Of a stretch of DNA of 64,000 nucleotides, positions 56,353 through 64,000 are shown piece by piece. Position 1 is the first letter of the stretch. Every line of letters starts with the position of its first letter. This stretch comes from Vibrio neonatus (GTDB lineage Bacteria > Pseudomonadota > Gammaproteobacteria > Enterobacterales > Vibrionaceae): contig NZ_AP024885.1 of NCBI RefSeq assembly GCF_024346975.1, positions 310,001 through 374,000 of the forward strand, given 5' to 3'. The position numbers and the translations under genes were made by a program. The notes beneath the pieces are model-generated. The model was not told the origin of the DNA and did no database searches. It saw nothing but the letters and a program-made list of their open reading frames with translations.

Positions 56353-57096
56353 ATGATTGCTTTACTGCGCATGTTTTTGGTCTTAATTTTTGCCATATTG
56401 ATGTTTGTATTTGGCTGTGGCTATTGCCTATTTAGCCCAAGAAATCCAAAGCACGTATTTACCTTTGGTCGCTACTTTGGTGCAATGCACCGCGTATTTG
56501 GTATCAAGCTAGAGCTTAGACTCCCAGAAGATGCTTATAAGCGAGGCCAAGCAACTTATATTGCCAACCATCAAAACTCTTGGGATTTATTTACCGTATC
56601 TTCTGCCGTTACGCCAAATGTTGTGACTGTAGGTAAGAAGAGCTTATTGTGGCTGCCTTTATTTGGTCAATTATACTGGTTAACAGGTAACATCCTAATT
56701 GATCGTGCCAACCGCTCTAAAGCCAAAGGAACTATCGATCAAGTGGTCGATAAAATGAAGCAAACGCGTTTATCTGTGTGGATGTTTCCCGAAGGCACAC
56801 GTTCTCGCGGTCGAGGCTTATTGCCATTTAAAACAGGGGCTTTTCATACCGCAATTGGTGCGGAAACACCGATCATTCCTATTGTTTGTAGCACCACACA
56901 AGACAAGATAAAACTGAACCGTTGGAACAACGGACATGTGATTATCGAAATGTTACCTCCAGTGGATACCTCTGAGTACAACAAATCAAATGTCCGTAAG
57001 TTAGCTGAAGTTTGCCGAAACCAAATGGAAGAGAAGCTGAAAAGTTTGGACGAAGAAGTGGATGCAAGAAACGCCGCTGATGGTGTAAAAAACTAA
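56353..57096 (+). CDS. plsC: 1-acyl-sn-glycerol-3-phosphate acyltransferase PlsC
   Basis: A 247-residue membrane acyltransferase that makes phosphatidic acid from lysophosphatidic acid. The catalytic HX4D box is NHQNSWD (His73-Asp78), and the substrate motif FPEGTR is at 145-150. One N-terminal hydrophobic helix is present. The gene stands alone, with a 250-bp gap after murA. Vibrios may have more than one PlsC, so it may not be the only copy. Confidence 0.93.
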   Translation: MIALLRMFLVLIFAILMFVFGCGYCLFSPRNPKHVFTFGRYFGAMHRVFGIKLELRLPEDAYKRGQATYIANHQNSWDLFTVSSAVTPNVVTVGKKSLLWLPLFGQLYWLTGNILIDRANRSKAKGTIDQVVDKMKQTRLSVWMFPEGTRSRGRGLLPFKTGAFHTAIGAETPIIPIVCSTTQDKIKLNRWNNGHVIIEMLPPVDTSEYNKSNVRKLAEVCRNQMEEKLKSLDEEVDARNAADGVKN

Positions 57097-57126
57097 ACAC
57101 TGCGTTTGAGGTAAGATTAATCACGT

Positions 57127-57216
57127 TAAGTAAATAGCCAACAATCGAGTATGTAAACAAGCTAGCTAGCTTGTTGGATTATTCCTAATAGCTTGTTGGG
57201 TAAGGCTATTTACTTA
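57127..57216. other. Nested inverted repeats between plsC and tolC
   Basis: A 13-bp outer stem (57127-57139 with 57204-57216, TAAGTAAATAGCC and its complement) encloses a perfect 20-bp palindrome centred at 57165/57166 (core GCTAGCTAGC) and a second copy of GCTTGTTGG (57191-57199). The element can fold into alternative hairpins. It has no gene and no clear T-run, so its role is unknown. Confidence 0.55.
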
Positions 57217-57280
57217 TAGGTTATTAATAGATTGGTAGCACCTTCTATAAATGTATCACCAAGATAAAATGTAGACATAA

Positions 57281-57312
57281 AAAAGGCTAGTCAGTGATGA
57301 CTAGCCTTTTTC
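57281..57312. terminator. Bidirectional terminator between plsC and tolC
   Basis: A 13-bp stem (57281-57293 with 57298-57310, core GGCTAGTCA) with loop GTGA and A/T runs on both sides closes the convergent plsC and tolC genes. Confidence 0.9.
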
Positions 57313-57334
57313 GTAATTGTTGTACTAAAGCTGA

Positions 57335-58651
57335 TTAAGAGTTTTTAGACGCTACTGGTGCAGGTTGCAAGCCATCGTTGATATCTAAGATATCTTGCTC
57401 GCTTAATGTACCTACTGCTTCTTTTAATTGCAGTACGCTGATGATGTAGTTGTAACGAGCATCAGATAGGTTACGTTTTGCTTCAAACACTCGACGAGTG
57501 AAGTCTAAAACGTCAACTACTGTACGTGAACCAACTTCATAGCCTGTTTCAACTGCAGATAGTGCAGATTCCGCAGAAATTAGAGATTGCTCAAATGCGC
57601 GGATAGAACCTATGGTTGCATCAATGTTGTTGTTAGATGCACGTACTGTTTTAACTACAGAGCGGTAAGAGGCTTCTAAGTCTTCACTCACTGCCACATA
57701 GTCATACTCAGCTTGTTTTACCTGAGAGCTAACATTGCCACCGGTATATAGTGGTACAGAAAGGTTAATGCCTAGGTTGTATTTAGTGTCATCAACATTA
57801 GTATCGCTGATTTTACCATTACCGTAGCCAGCATCAGCATTGAAGGTCAGCGATGGTAGGTGACCAGAGCTTGCTAAGCGGATGTTGTCTCTTGCGATAT
57901 CTTGATTGATACGAGCAGCCAGCAAGCTAAGGTTTTCTTCCTGAGCTTGTTCTACAAGTGCATCGTTCGTTTTATCTGATTTAGAAGCAGAGAAACGTTT
58001 GATATCTAGAATATCTAGGTTTTGGTGACCCGTACCTGTGATTTCACGTAGTGATTCATAGCTGTTTACTAAAGCGTTTTTCGCGCTTACTTCTTCAGCC
58101 AGTACGCTATCGTATTCAGCTTGAGCTTCATGCACGTTAGTGATTGCAGATAGGCCAACGTCAAAACGTTGTTTTTCTTGATCGAGTTGTCGTTCAACAG
58201 CGCTTTTCTCGGCTTGAACGAACTCTAAACTGTCCTTTGCTCGTAACACTTCAAAATACGCTGTAGCGGTACGCAGGATGAGATCTTGTTGTTTAGCCGC
58301 ATAAGCAGAGTCTGCTTGGCGTGCTTTCTTCTCTGTGGTTTCAAGAGTAACCCAGCTTGAACGTTGGTAAAGCTCTTGGCTTAAGCCAATGCCTGCTTGA
58401 AAAGCATTAGTCTTTGCCCCAGTGTAGCCTTCACCATAGTCATAAGAAGCGGTTAGGTTAATTTGAGGAAGCAAGGAACTGCGTGATGAGGTAATTGCTT
58501 CAAAAGCTGCGTCGCGTTGAGCCGCTGAACGTAGCAGTTGAGGATCACTCTTTTTCGCTTGATTATAAACATCAGCTAGATTTTCTGCACTGGCTGATAA
58601 AGACAGACCACACAGAGAAGCTGAGATAAAGATGGACAGCGCTTTCTTCAT
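57335..58651 (-). CDS. tolC: Outer-membrane efflux channel TolC
   Basis: This 438-residue outer-membrane protein forms the trimeric exit duct for multidrug pumps and type I secretion. Signal peptide of about 22 residues (ending in ASA) precedes ENLADVYNQAKKSDPQLL, the typical TolC start; two tandem outer-membrane efflux repeats follow. It is shorter than E. coli TolC at the C-terminus. It is divergent from nudF, as in enterics. Confidence 0.96.
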   Translation of the reverse strand: MKKALSIFISASLCGLSLSASAENLADVYNQAKKSDPQLLRSAAQRDAAFEAITSSRSSLLPQINLTASYDYGEGYTGAKTNAFQAGIGLSQELYQRSSWVTLETTEKKARQADSAYAAKQQDLILRTATAYFEVLRAKDSLEFVQAEKSAVERQLDQEKQRFDVGLSAITNVHEAQAEYDSVLAEEVSAKNALVNSYESLREITGTGHQNLDILDIKRFSASKSDKTNDALVEQAQEENLSLLAARINQDIARDNIRLASSGHLPSLTFNADAGYGNGKISDTNVDDTKYNLGINLSVPLYTGGNVSSQVKQAEYDYVAVSEDLEASYRSVVKTVRASNNNIDATIGSIRAFEQSLISAESALSAVETGYEVGSRTVVDVLDFTRRVFEAKRNLSDARYNYIISVLQLKEAVGTLSEQDILDINDGLQPAPVASKNS

Positions 58652-58919
58652 TGTCGTAACTCTTCCTGCTACTTAAAATTTATATTTGGTTGATTAGAAT
58701 ATAGGTATTGATTTGAATTTGAACTGTTTTTACACAATTTTACACAGCATCCTATACAGTATCGTACAGGGTACTACAAAAACCAATATTAAGGCTATTG
58801 TTACATGTTTTTGTTAAAAAAACACAGTTCATTATCTATTCAGGTAGTATTAATCTTATACATGACGATAGCTCACGACCTGAAAATTGCTTGTCATTCA
58901 TCCAGTAAAGAGAATGCTT

Positions 58920-59558
58920 ATGTTTAACCCTAGCTCCTACCCTACATTTCACAATAAAGATGTTGAAATTATTGAAAAAAAGACTTTGTTTAAGGGCTTT
59001 TTCTGTCTAACTCAAGTGAAATTTCGTCATCGACTGTTTGCTGGGGGCTGGAGTGCTGAGATAGAACGAGAGCTGTTTGAACGTGGACATGCTGTGGCAA
59101 TGTTGCCTTACGATCCTGTTACGGATCAATTGGTGATGGTGGAACAGATTCGGGTTGGCGCACTCGGTGATAAAAGGCCGTGGCAGTTAGAGATAGTGGC
59201 AGGAATGCTAGATAAAGAGGGTGAAGACCCAATAGATGTGGCTAAGCGAGAGTCCGTTGAAGAGGCTGGTCTAGCGGTAAAAGCCATTCAACACATCAGT
59301 GGTTATTACCCTTCGGCAGGGGGCTGCTCTGAACGTCTAGAATTATATGTTGGGCAGATAGAAGCACCGCTATCGGGTGGTGTTTTTGGCTTAGAATCGG
59401 AAGGTGAAGATATTCGCGTACATGTTCTGGGCAGAGAAGAGGCTTACCAATTAGTGAAAAATGGTACAATCGAGAACGCAGCATCTATCATAACGATTCA
59501 GTGGTTGATGTTGAATCATCAACAACTGAGAAAACAATGGTTAACCCAAGAAAAGTAA
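58920..59558 (+). CDS. nudF: ADP-ribose pyrophosphatase NudF
   Basis: A 212-residue Nudix hydrolase that splits ADP-ribose. The Nudix helix is GMLDKEGEDPIDVAKRES in its first part, continuing VEEAGL; there is one extra residue between the Gly and first Glu compared with the standard box. ATG 58920 has an AGAG site upstream and gives the family start MFNPSSYPTF; 58887 and 58914 are alternatives. It starts the nudF-yqiB-cpdA-yqiA group. Confidence 0.94.
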   Translation: MFNPSSYPTFHNKDVEIIEKKTLFKGFFCLTQVKFRHRLFAGGWSAEIERELFERGHAVAMLPYDPVTDQLVMVEQIRVGALGDKRPWQLEIVAGMLDKEGEDPIDVAKRESVEEAGLAVKAIQHISGYYPSAGGCSERLELYVGQIEAPLSGGVFGLESEGEDIRVHVLGREEAYQLVKNGTIENAASIITIQWLMLNHQQLRKQWLTQEK

Positions 59559-59977
59559 ATTCTGAATATCATGTTGATTTTGCAGGCCTTATGCGTTTGT
59601 ATGAGACCAATTATGCTAAATTAAATGCCTTGCTTCCTCGCCCTGCAGTGGTGGGAGATAAGCGAACGTATCAAGTGCAAGATCAAGTTTACCAGATTAA
59701 TATTTTGGAAATTACACGCTATACCACCTTGGTGAACGTTTATCAGTGTGATATACATCCCATTTTTCCACTTCCAAGCATGACGGTACGTCTATATCAC
59801 GATGCAAGGGTTGCAGAAGTATGTGCAAGTGAAAAAATGAGAATAGTGAATGCACGCCATGATTATCCAAATAAGAAAATGGTGCAAAAAGACGAAAAGC
59901 ACCAGCTAAATAAATTTCTTGGAGATTGGCTGACATTTTGCTTAAAAATGGGAATTAGTAGAGAGCCCCTGTTATGA
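59537..59977 (+). CDS. yqiB: DUF1249 family protein YqiB
   Basis: A 146-residue protein of unknown function, aligned with E. coli YqiB through TRYTTLVNVYQ, SMTVRLYHDARVAEVC and DYPNKKMVQKDEKHQLNKFL. Start ATG 59537 overlaps nudF by 22 bp; 59501 would be longer. It is always found next to nudF and cpdA in enterics, but the role is not known to me. Confidence 0.88.
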   Translation: MVNPRKVNSEYHVDFAGLMRLYETNYAKLNALLPRPAVVGDKRTYQVQDQVYQINILEITRYTTLVNVYQCDIHPIFPLPSMTVRLYHDARVAEVCASEKMRIVNARHDYPNKKMVQKDEKHQLNKFLGDWLTFCLKMGISREPLL

Positions 59978-60011
59978 GCTCAGCGTATAAATAATATTGG
60001 AAAGACTGATT

Positions 60012-60830
60012 GTGGAACCGCATATAGTTGTGACGGAAGAAACCGTCCAATTACTACAAATTACAGACACGCACTTATTCGCTGATGACGAAGGGTGTTT
60101 GCTAAGTGTGAATACTGGATTGAGTTTTCAAGCCGTAGTGGATGATATTGCCGCGCACAACCTACCTTTTGATGCCATTATCGCTACCGGTGACATATCT
60201 CAAGATCATTCAGTCGCCTCTTATAAGCGCTTTGCAAACGGCATCAAACAATTGCTGAAACCTTGTTATTGGCTACCGGGTAATCACGATCTGCAGGCGA
60301 ATATGGGCAAAGTCTTGCCTTCTGAGCAAATCAATGAAGTCTCGCATGTATTTGCTGGAGACTATTGGCAGTTGATTATGCTTAACAGCCAAGTTGAAGG
60401 TTTACCCCATGGCTACCTTGAGCAGCATGAGCTTGATCTGCTTGATGAGAAATTGAGCCAACATCCAGAACGACATACCTTAGTATTACTACACCATAAT
60501 TCACTGCCTATTGGCAGTACTTGGCTTGATCAGCATAAACTACAAAAAGCCGACCAATTCTGGAATGTCATAGAAAAACACAACAATGTACGCGCGGTAT
60601 TGGGCGGACATGTGCATCAAGATTTTGAACAAGATTGCAATGGCGTCAAAGTCATCGCAACCCCTTCAACTTGTATCCAGTTTAAGGCCAATACCCATGA
60701 GTTTGCTTTAGATTCGCTACCTCCGGGTTGGCGTCATCTACAGTTACATAAAGATGGGCGTTTAGAGTCTCAATTGCATCGTCTTGATGAGGGCTGTTTT
60801 GTCCCTGATTTTGATGCGCAAGGCTATTAA
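60012..60830 (+). CDS. cpdA: 3',5'-cyclic AMP phosphodiesterase CpdA
   Basis: A 272-residue class III metallophosphoesterase that hydrolyses cAMP. Metal-binding motifs are ITDTHLF (Asp19, His21), ATGDISQD (Asp61), PGNHD (Asn91, His92), LLHHNSLP and GGHVHQD. GTG 60012 follows GGAAAG at about seven bases; TTG 59997 is the alternative. The yqiA start follows its stop directly. Confidence 0.93.
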   Translation: MEPHIVVTEETVQLLQITDTHLFADDEGCLLSVNTGLSFQAVVDDIAAHNLPFDAIIATGDISQDHSVASYKRFANGIKQLLKPCYWLPGNHDLQANMGKVLPSEQINEVSHVFAGDYWQLIMLNSQVEGLPHGYLEQHELDLLDEKLSQHPERHTLVLLHHNSLPIGSTWLDQHKLQKADQFWNVIEKHNNVRAVLGGHVHQDFEQDCNGVKVIATPSTCIQFKANTHEFALDSLPPGWRHLQLHKDGRLESQLHRLDEGCFVPDFDAQGY

Positions 60831-61424
60831 ATGACTGCGCACAATAAACCCTCTTTATTGCTTTATTTGCATGGCTTCAATAGTTCTCCTCAGTCGCATA
60901 AAGCGCAACTAATGAGAGAGTTTTGTCAAAACCACAGACCGGACATTCGTTTTGTATCTCCGCAGCTGCCTGTGTATCCAGAGCCATGTATACAAAGTCT
61001 GCGCACCTTATGCGATGAACTCAGTGCAGAATATCAAGTGGGCTTAGTCGGAAGCTCGATGGGGGGCTATCTATCCACTTGGCTCAATAAAGAATACGGC
61101 TTTAAAGCTGCGTTAATTAATCCTGCAGCAAAACCTTTTGAGTTGCTACAAGATTATTTAGGCCCGCAGCTAAACCCTTATACCGAAGAAGAGTACATTC
61201 TAAAGCAGGAACATGTTGAGCAACTAAGAGCCATTGATGTTCCAGTCATTAGCCAAACTGCAGATTTTTGGCTGTTGCAACAAAAAGGGGATGAAGTCCT
61301 CGATTATCGACAAGCTGTAGATAAATTTATAGGGTGCAAACAGACCGTAGAAGAAGACGGCGATCATAGTTTTATAGGGTTTGAGCGCTACCCAAGCGCG
61401 ATAGTGGAGTTTCTTCAACTCTAA
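60831..61424 (+). CDS. yqiA: YqiA family esterase
   Basis: A 197-residue alpha/beta hydrolase. The nucleophile is Ser76 in VGSSMGGYL, after the start LLYLHGFNSSPQSHKA; the likely His is in EDGDHSFIG. E. coli YqiA is an esterase with unknown natural substrate. It has no gap from cpdA. Confidence 0.93.
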   Translation: MTAHNKPSLLLYLHGFNSSPQSHKAQLMREFCQNHRPDIRFVSPQLPVYPEPCIQSLRTLCDELSAEYQVGLVGSSMGGYLSTWLNKEYGFKAALINPAAKPFELLQDYLGPQLNPYTEEEYILKQEHVEQLRAIDVPVISQTADFWLLQQKGDEVLDYRQAVDKFIGCKQTVEEDGDHSFIGFERYPSAIVEFLQL

Positions 61425-61507
61425 TGTAAACCTTACGCTACAATTCATGATGTTTGCTTGATAACTGCACAATTGTCATGCTTTTTTATCTGGAAGTGAG
61501 TGTGAAC

Positions 61508-61536
61508 TTGACATAACCGCCACTGCGCCAGACTAT
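61508..61536 (+). promoter_or_regulatory. Candidate promoter of parE
   Basis: A perfect -35 TTGACA (61508-61513) is followed by 17 bp and GACTAT (61531-61536), which matches the -10 consensus at three positions. It lies in the 263-bp gap before parE. A long leader of about 145 bases would result. Confidence 0.35.
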
Positions 61537-61687
61537 GTAAAGCATTCAAGTTGTATCACGGTTAATTAACGACCAGAATCAATTCATCTGCCATTGCCGT
61601 TTTAACAATTTTAAGCATCTATAAGATTGCAAATTTCTCAATGATGAGAAGCGATGTTTAACAACGCCAAGAGTAAATTTTCAAATT

Positions 61688-63568
61688 ATGACTGAACAAT
61701 ATAACGCTGGGGCGATAGAAGTCTTAAATGGCTTGGAGCCAGTCCGTCGTCGCCCTGGAATGTATACCGATACTGTACGTCCCAACCACCTTGGGCAAGA
61801 AGTTATTGATAACAGTGTCGATGAAGCGTTAGCTGGACATGCTTCCAAAATACAGGTCATCTTACATGCCGATCAGTCACTCGAAGTGATTGATGACGGG
61901 CGTGGTATGCCTGTGGATATTCACCCTGAAGAGGGTATTTCTGGTGTGGAACTTATTCTATGTAAGCTGCATGCTGGTGGTAAATTCTCCAATAAGAACT
62001 ATCAATTTTCCGGCGGTTTGCACGGGGTTGGTATTTCAGTGGTAAACGCACTGTCGCAACGTGTTGAAGTCAACGTTCGCCGTGATGGACAGGTTTATCA
62101 AATCGCTTTTGAAAATGGCGATAAGGTCGAAGAGCTCTCTGTTATCGGGACGTGCGGTAAACGCAATAGCGGTACTAGCGTACACTTCTGGCCAAATGCT
62201 AAATATTTTGATTCAGGGAATTTCTCTGTATCAAGATTGATCAATAACCTGCGCGCGAAAGCGGTACTGTGTCCTGGACTCGAAATTACCCTGCAAGATA
62301 AAGTCAATGGTAAAGAGCACAAGTGGTACTACGAAAGTGGTCTAAAAGACTACCTTGCTGAAGGCGTTAAAGGTTACACCGTCTTACCGGAAACCCCGTT
62401 TACCGGTCAATTCTCTAGTGAGATTGAAGGTGCTGATTGGGCGATTATTTGGCAACCAGAAGGTGGCGAATTAATTACTGAAAGTTACGTGAACTTAATC
62501 CCGACCTCACAAGGCGGTACACACGTAAATGGTCTGCGCCAAGGTTTGCTCGATGCGATGCGTGAGTTTTGTGAATTCCGCAACTTATTACCGCGCGGCG
62601 TGAAACTGACCGGTGATGACATCTTTGATCGCTGTTCTTATGTATTGTCGATCAAAATGCAAGACCCTCAATTTGCTGGACAAACCAAAGAGCGACTCTC
62701 TTCTCGTCAATGTGCTTCTTTTGTGTCTGGCGTTATCAAAGATGCCTTTAGTCTGTGGCTGAATGAAACCCCACATATTGCCGAGCAACTGGCAGAGGCG
62801 TGTATTGCAAACGCTCACCGCCGTATGCGTGCCAGCAAAAAAGTGGTGCGTAAAAAAGTGGCATCAGGCCCTGCATTGCCGGGTAAATTAACCGATTGTA
62901 CCGTGCAAGATTTAGCTCGCACCGAACTATTTTTAGTGGAAGGTGACTCTGCGGGAGGCTCAGCCAAACAGGCGAGAGACCGTGAGTTTCAAGCGATCAT
63001 GCCACTGCGTGGTAAGATTTTGAATACTTGGGAAGTCAGCGCCGACCAAGTGTTAGCCTCACAAGAGGTACACGATATCTCTGTGGCACTAGGGATAGAC
63101 CCAGACACTGAAAGCCTAGAAGGCTTACGTTACGGTAAGATCTGTATCCTAGCGGATGCGGACTCGGATGGACTGCACATTGCAACGCTACTTTGCGCCT
63201 TATTTACACGCCATTTCCGTTCTCTAGTTAGCGCAGGTCACGTATACGTTGCTATGCCGCCACTGTTTAGAATTGATTGCGGCAAAGAGGTTTTTTACGC
63301 TCTTGATGAAGAAGAGAAAGATGGTGTTATCGAACGTTTAAGCAGTAAACGAGCCAAAATCAACGTACAACGATTCAAAGGTCTGGGTGAAATGAACCCA
63401 TTACAGCTTCGTGAAACCACCATGGATCCCAATACTCGCCGTCTAGTACAGCTCACCATAGATGATGATGAACAGACAATGGAAATGATGGACATGCTAT
63501 TAGGTAAAAAGCGTGCAGATGATCGCCGTCATTGGTTACAAGACAAAGGCGATATGGCTGAGGTATAA
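61688..63568 (+). CDS. parE: DNA topoisomerase IV subunit B ParE
   Basis: A 626-residue ATPase subunit of topoisomerase IV. The GHKL ATPase motifs are [19 protein letters not shown] and [14 protein letters not shown]; the TOPRIM domain has [10 protein letters not shown] and the DADSDG metal motif. It decatenates chromosomes with ParC, which starts two bases after its stop. The DADSDGLHI reading supports topoisomerase IV rather than GyrB. Confidence 0.97.
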   Translation: MTEQYNAGAIEVLNGLEPVRRRPGMYTDTVRPNHLGQEVIDNSVDEALAGHASKIQVILHADQSLEVIDDGRGMPVDIHPEEGISGVELILCKLHAGGKFSNKNYQFSGGLHGVGISVVNALSQRVEVNVRRDGQVYQIAFENGDKVEELSVIGTCGKRNSGTSVHFWPNAKYFDSGNFSVSRLINNLRAKAVLCPGLEITLQDKVNGKEHKWYYESGLKDYLAEGVKGYTVLPETPFTGQFSSEIEGADWAIIWQPEGGELITESYVNLIPTSQGGTHVNGLRQGLLDAMREFCEFRNLLPRGVKLTGDDIFDRCSYVLSIKMQDPQFAGQTKERLSSRQCASFVSGVIKDAFSLWLNETPHIAEQLAEACIANAHRRMRASKKVVRKKVASGPALPGKLTDCTVQDLARTELFLVEGDSAGGSAKQARDREFQAIMPLRGKILNTWEVSADQVLASQEVHDISVALGIDPDTESLEGLRYGKICILADADSDGLHIATLLCALFTRHFRSLVSAGHVYVAMPPLFRIDCGKEVFYALDEEEKDGVIERLSSKRAKINVQRFKGLGEMNPLQLRETTMDPNTRRLVQLTIDDDEQTMEMMDMLLGKKRADDRRHWLQDKGDMAEV

Positions 63569-63570
63569 GA

Positions 63571-64000
63571 ATGTCGAACGAGATTACATACGATGGCGTT
63601 GAGCAGTTACCGCTGCGCAAATTTACCGAAGACGCCTATTTAAACTATTCAATGTACGTGATTATGGATCGTGCATTGCCTTACATTGGTGATGGTCTAA
63701 AGCCCGTGCAACGCCGCATTATTTATGCGATGTCAGAACTAGGCTTATCCGCTTCATCTAAATATAAAAAATCAGCTCGTACCGTTGGTGACGTGCTCGG
63801 TAAGTATCACCCACACGGCGATTCAGCGTGTTATGAAGCTATGGTGCTGATGGCACAACCATTTACCTACCGTTACCCATTGGTAGACGGTCAAGGTAAC
63901 TGGGGTGCTCCTGATGATCCTAAGTCTTTTGCTGCAATGCGTTATACCGAATCTAAACTGTCGAAGTTTGCTGAGGTATTGCTAGGTGAATTAGGTCAAG
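63571..64000 (+). CDS. parC: DNA topoisomerase IV subunit A ParC (partial, N-terminal part)
   Basis: The first 143 residues are visible before the window ends. The catalytic Tyr125 is in [10 protein letters not shown]. The quinolone-contact positions Ser85 and Glu89 ([14 protein letters not shown]) carry the wild-type residues. It forms an operon with parE. Confidence 0.97.
   Translation, partial: MSNEITYDGVEQLPLRKFTEDAYLNYSMYVIMDRALPYIGDGLKPVQRRIIYAMSELGLSASSKYKKSARTVGDVLGKYHPHGDSACYEAMVLMAQPFTYRYPLVDGQGNWGAPDDPKSFAAMRYTESKLSKFAEVLLGELGQ

Noticed and set aside
58740..58800. SOS-like boxes with ACAG/CTGT repeats upstream of tolC
   Set aside because: The half-sites are not in the CTGT-N8-ACAG arrangement of a LexA box.
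61425..61500. Terminator after yqiA near the T-run
   Set aside because: A T-run exists but no stable stem precedes it.

Overview
The window reads as chromosomal DNA of a gammaproteobacterium of the family Vibrionaceae, most likely a Vibrio or close relative. The evidence is a complete MSHA type IV pilus locus (mshH to mshQ) joined to mreBCD-maf-rng-yhdP, followed by the conserved blocks tldD/darP/pmbA, rpoN-hpf-ptsN-rapZ-npr, the lpt/kds genes, mlaFEDCB-ibaG-murA, tolC/nudF/cpdA and parE-parC. No rRNA, tRNA, insertion sequence, prophage or CRISPR array was seen. The species cannot be named from this window.

Layout. 1-7.4 kb is transport and regulation: the 5' part of a MATE exporter, a FocA formate channel, an MFS exporter divergent from a LysR regulator (with a dyad between them), and a ProU-type betaine importer in the order proX-proW-proV. 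A 613-bp gap follows. 8.0-19.7 kb holds the MSHA regulatory and assembly genes mshH-I-J-K-L-M-N-E-G-F, mostly overlapping or closely packed. 19.8-29.1 kb holds the pilin genes: mshB, then three tandem mshA-type major pilin genes, then mshC-D-O-P-Q. 29.2-42.0 kb is housekeeping: the rod-shape operon, RNase G, YhdP, a nitrilase-family enzyme, and the TldD/TldE protease genes with darP. 42.1-51.3 kb is mostly on the minus strand: mgtE, the nitrogen-PTS/sigma-54 cluster, and the LPS transport and Kdo synthesis genes. 51.5-56.1 kb is the Mla lipid transport operon with ibaG and murA. 56.3-64.0 kb holds plsC, tolC, nudF, yqiB, cpdA, yqiA, parE and the start of parC.

The most unusual feature is at 20.4-22.8 kb. 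There are three consecutive, intact mshA-like genes where the classical Vibrio cholerae locus has one. Their first ~65 codons are nearly the same and their C-terminal parts differ strongly. Each has its own ~300-bp leader, a shared promoter-like box about 40-47 bp before the start codon, and its own intrinsic terminator, so they look like separate transcription units rather than one operon. With the tandem-module MshQ tip protein, this suggests a pilus whose exposed surface is under diversifying pressure, from phage, surfaces or hosts.

Functional links: MshE (with a c-di-GMP-binding type N-terminal domain), MshG, MshI/J/K, the MshL secretin and the MshM/MshN accessory proteins would assemble pili from the MshA, B, C, D, O and P pilins with MshQ. 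MshH is a degenerate GGDEF/EAL protein of the CsrD type. RpoN, PtsN, RapZ and Npr link nitrogen and sugar-phosphate signalling to envelope synthesis. Lpt, Kds, Mla, MurA, PlsC, YhdP and TolC all serve the cell envelope.
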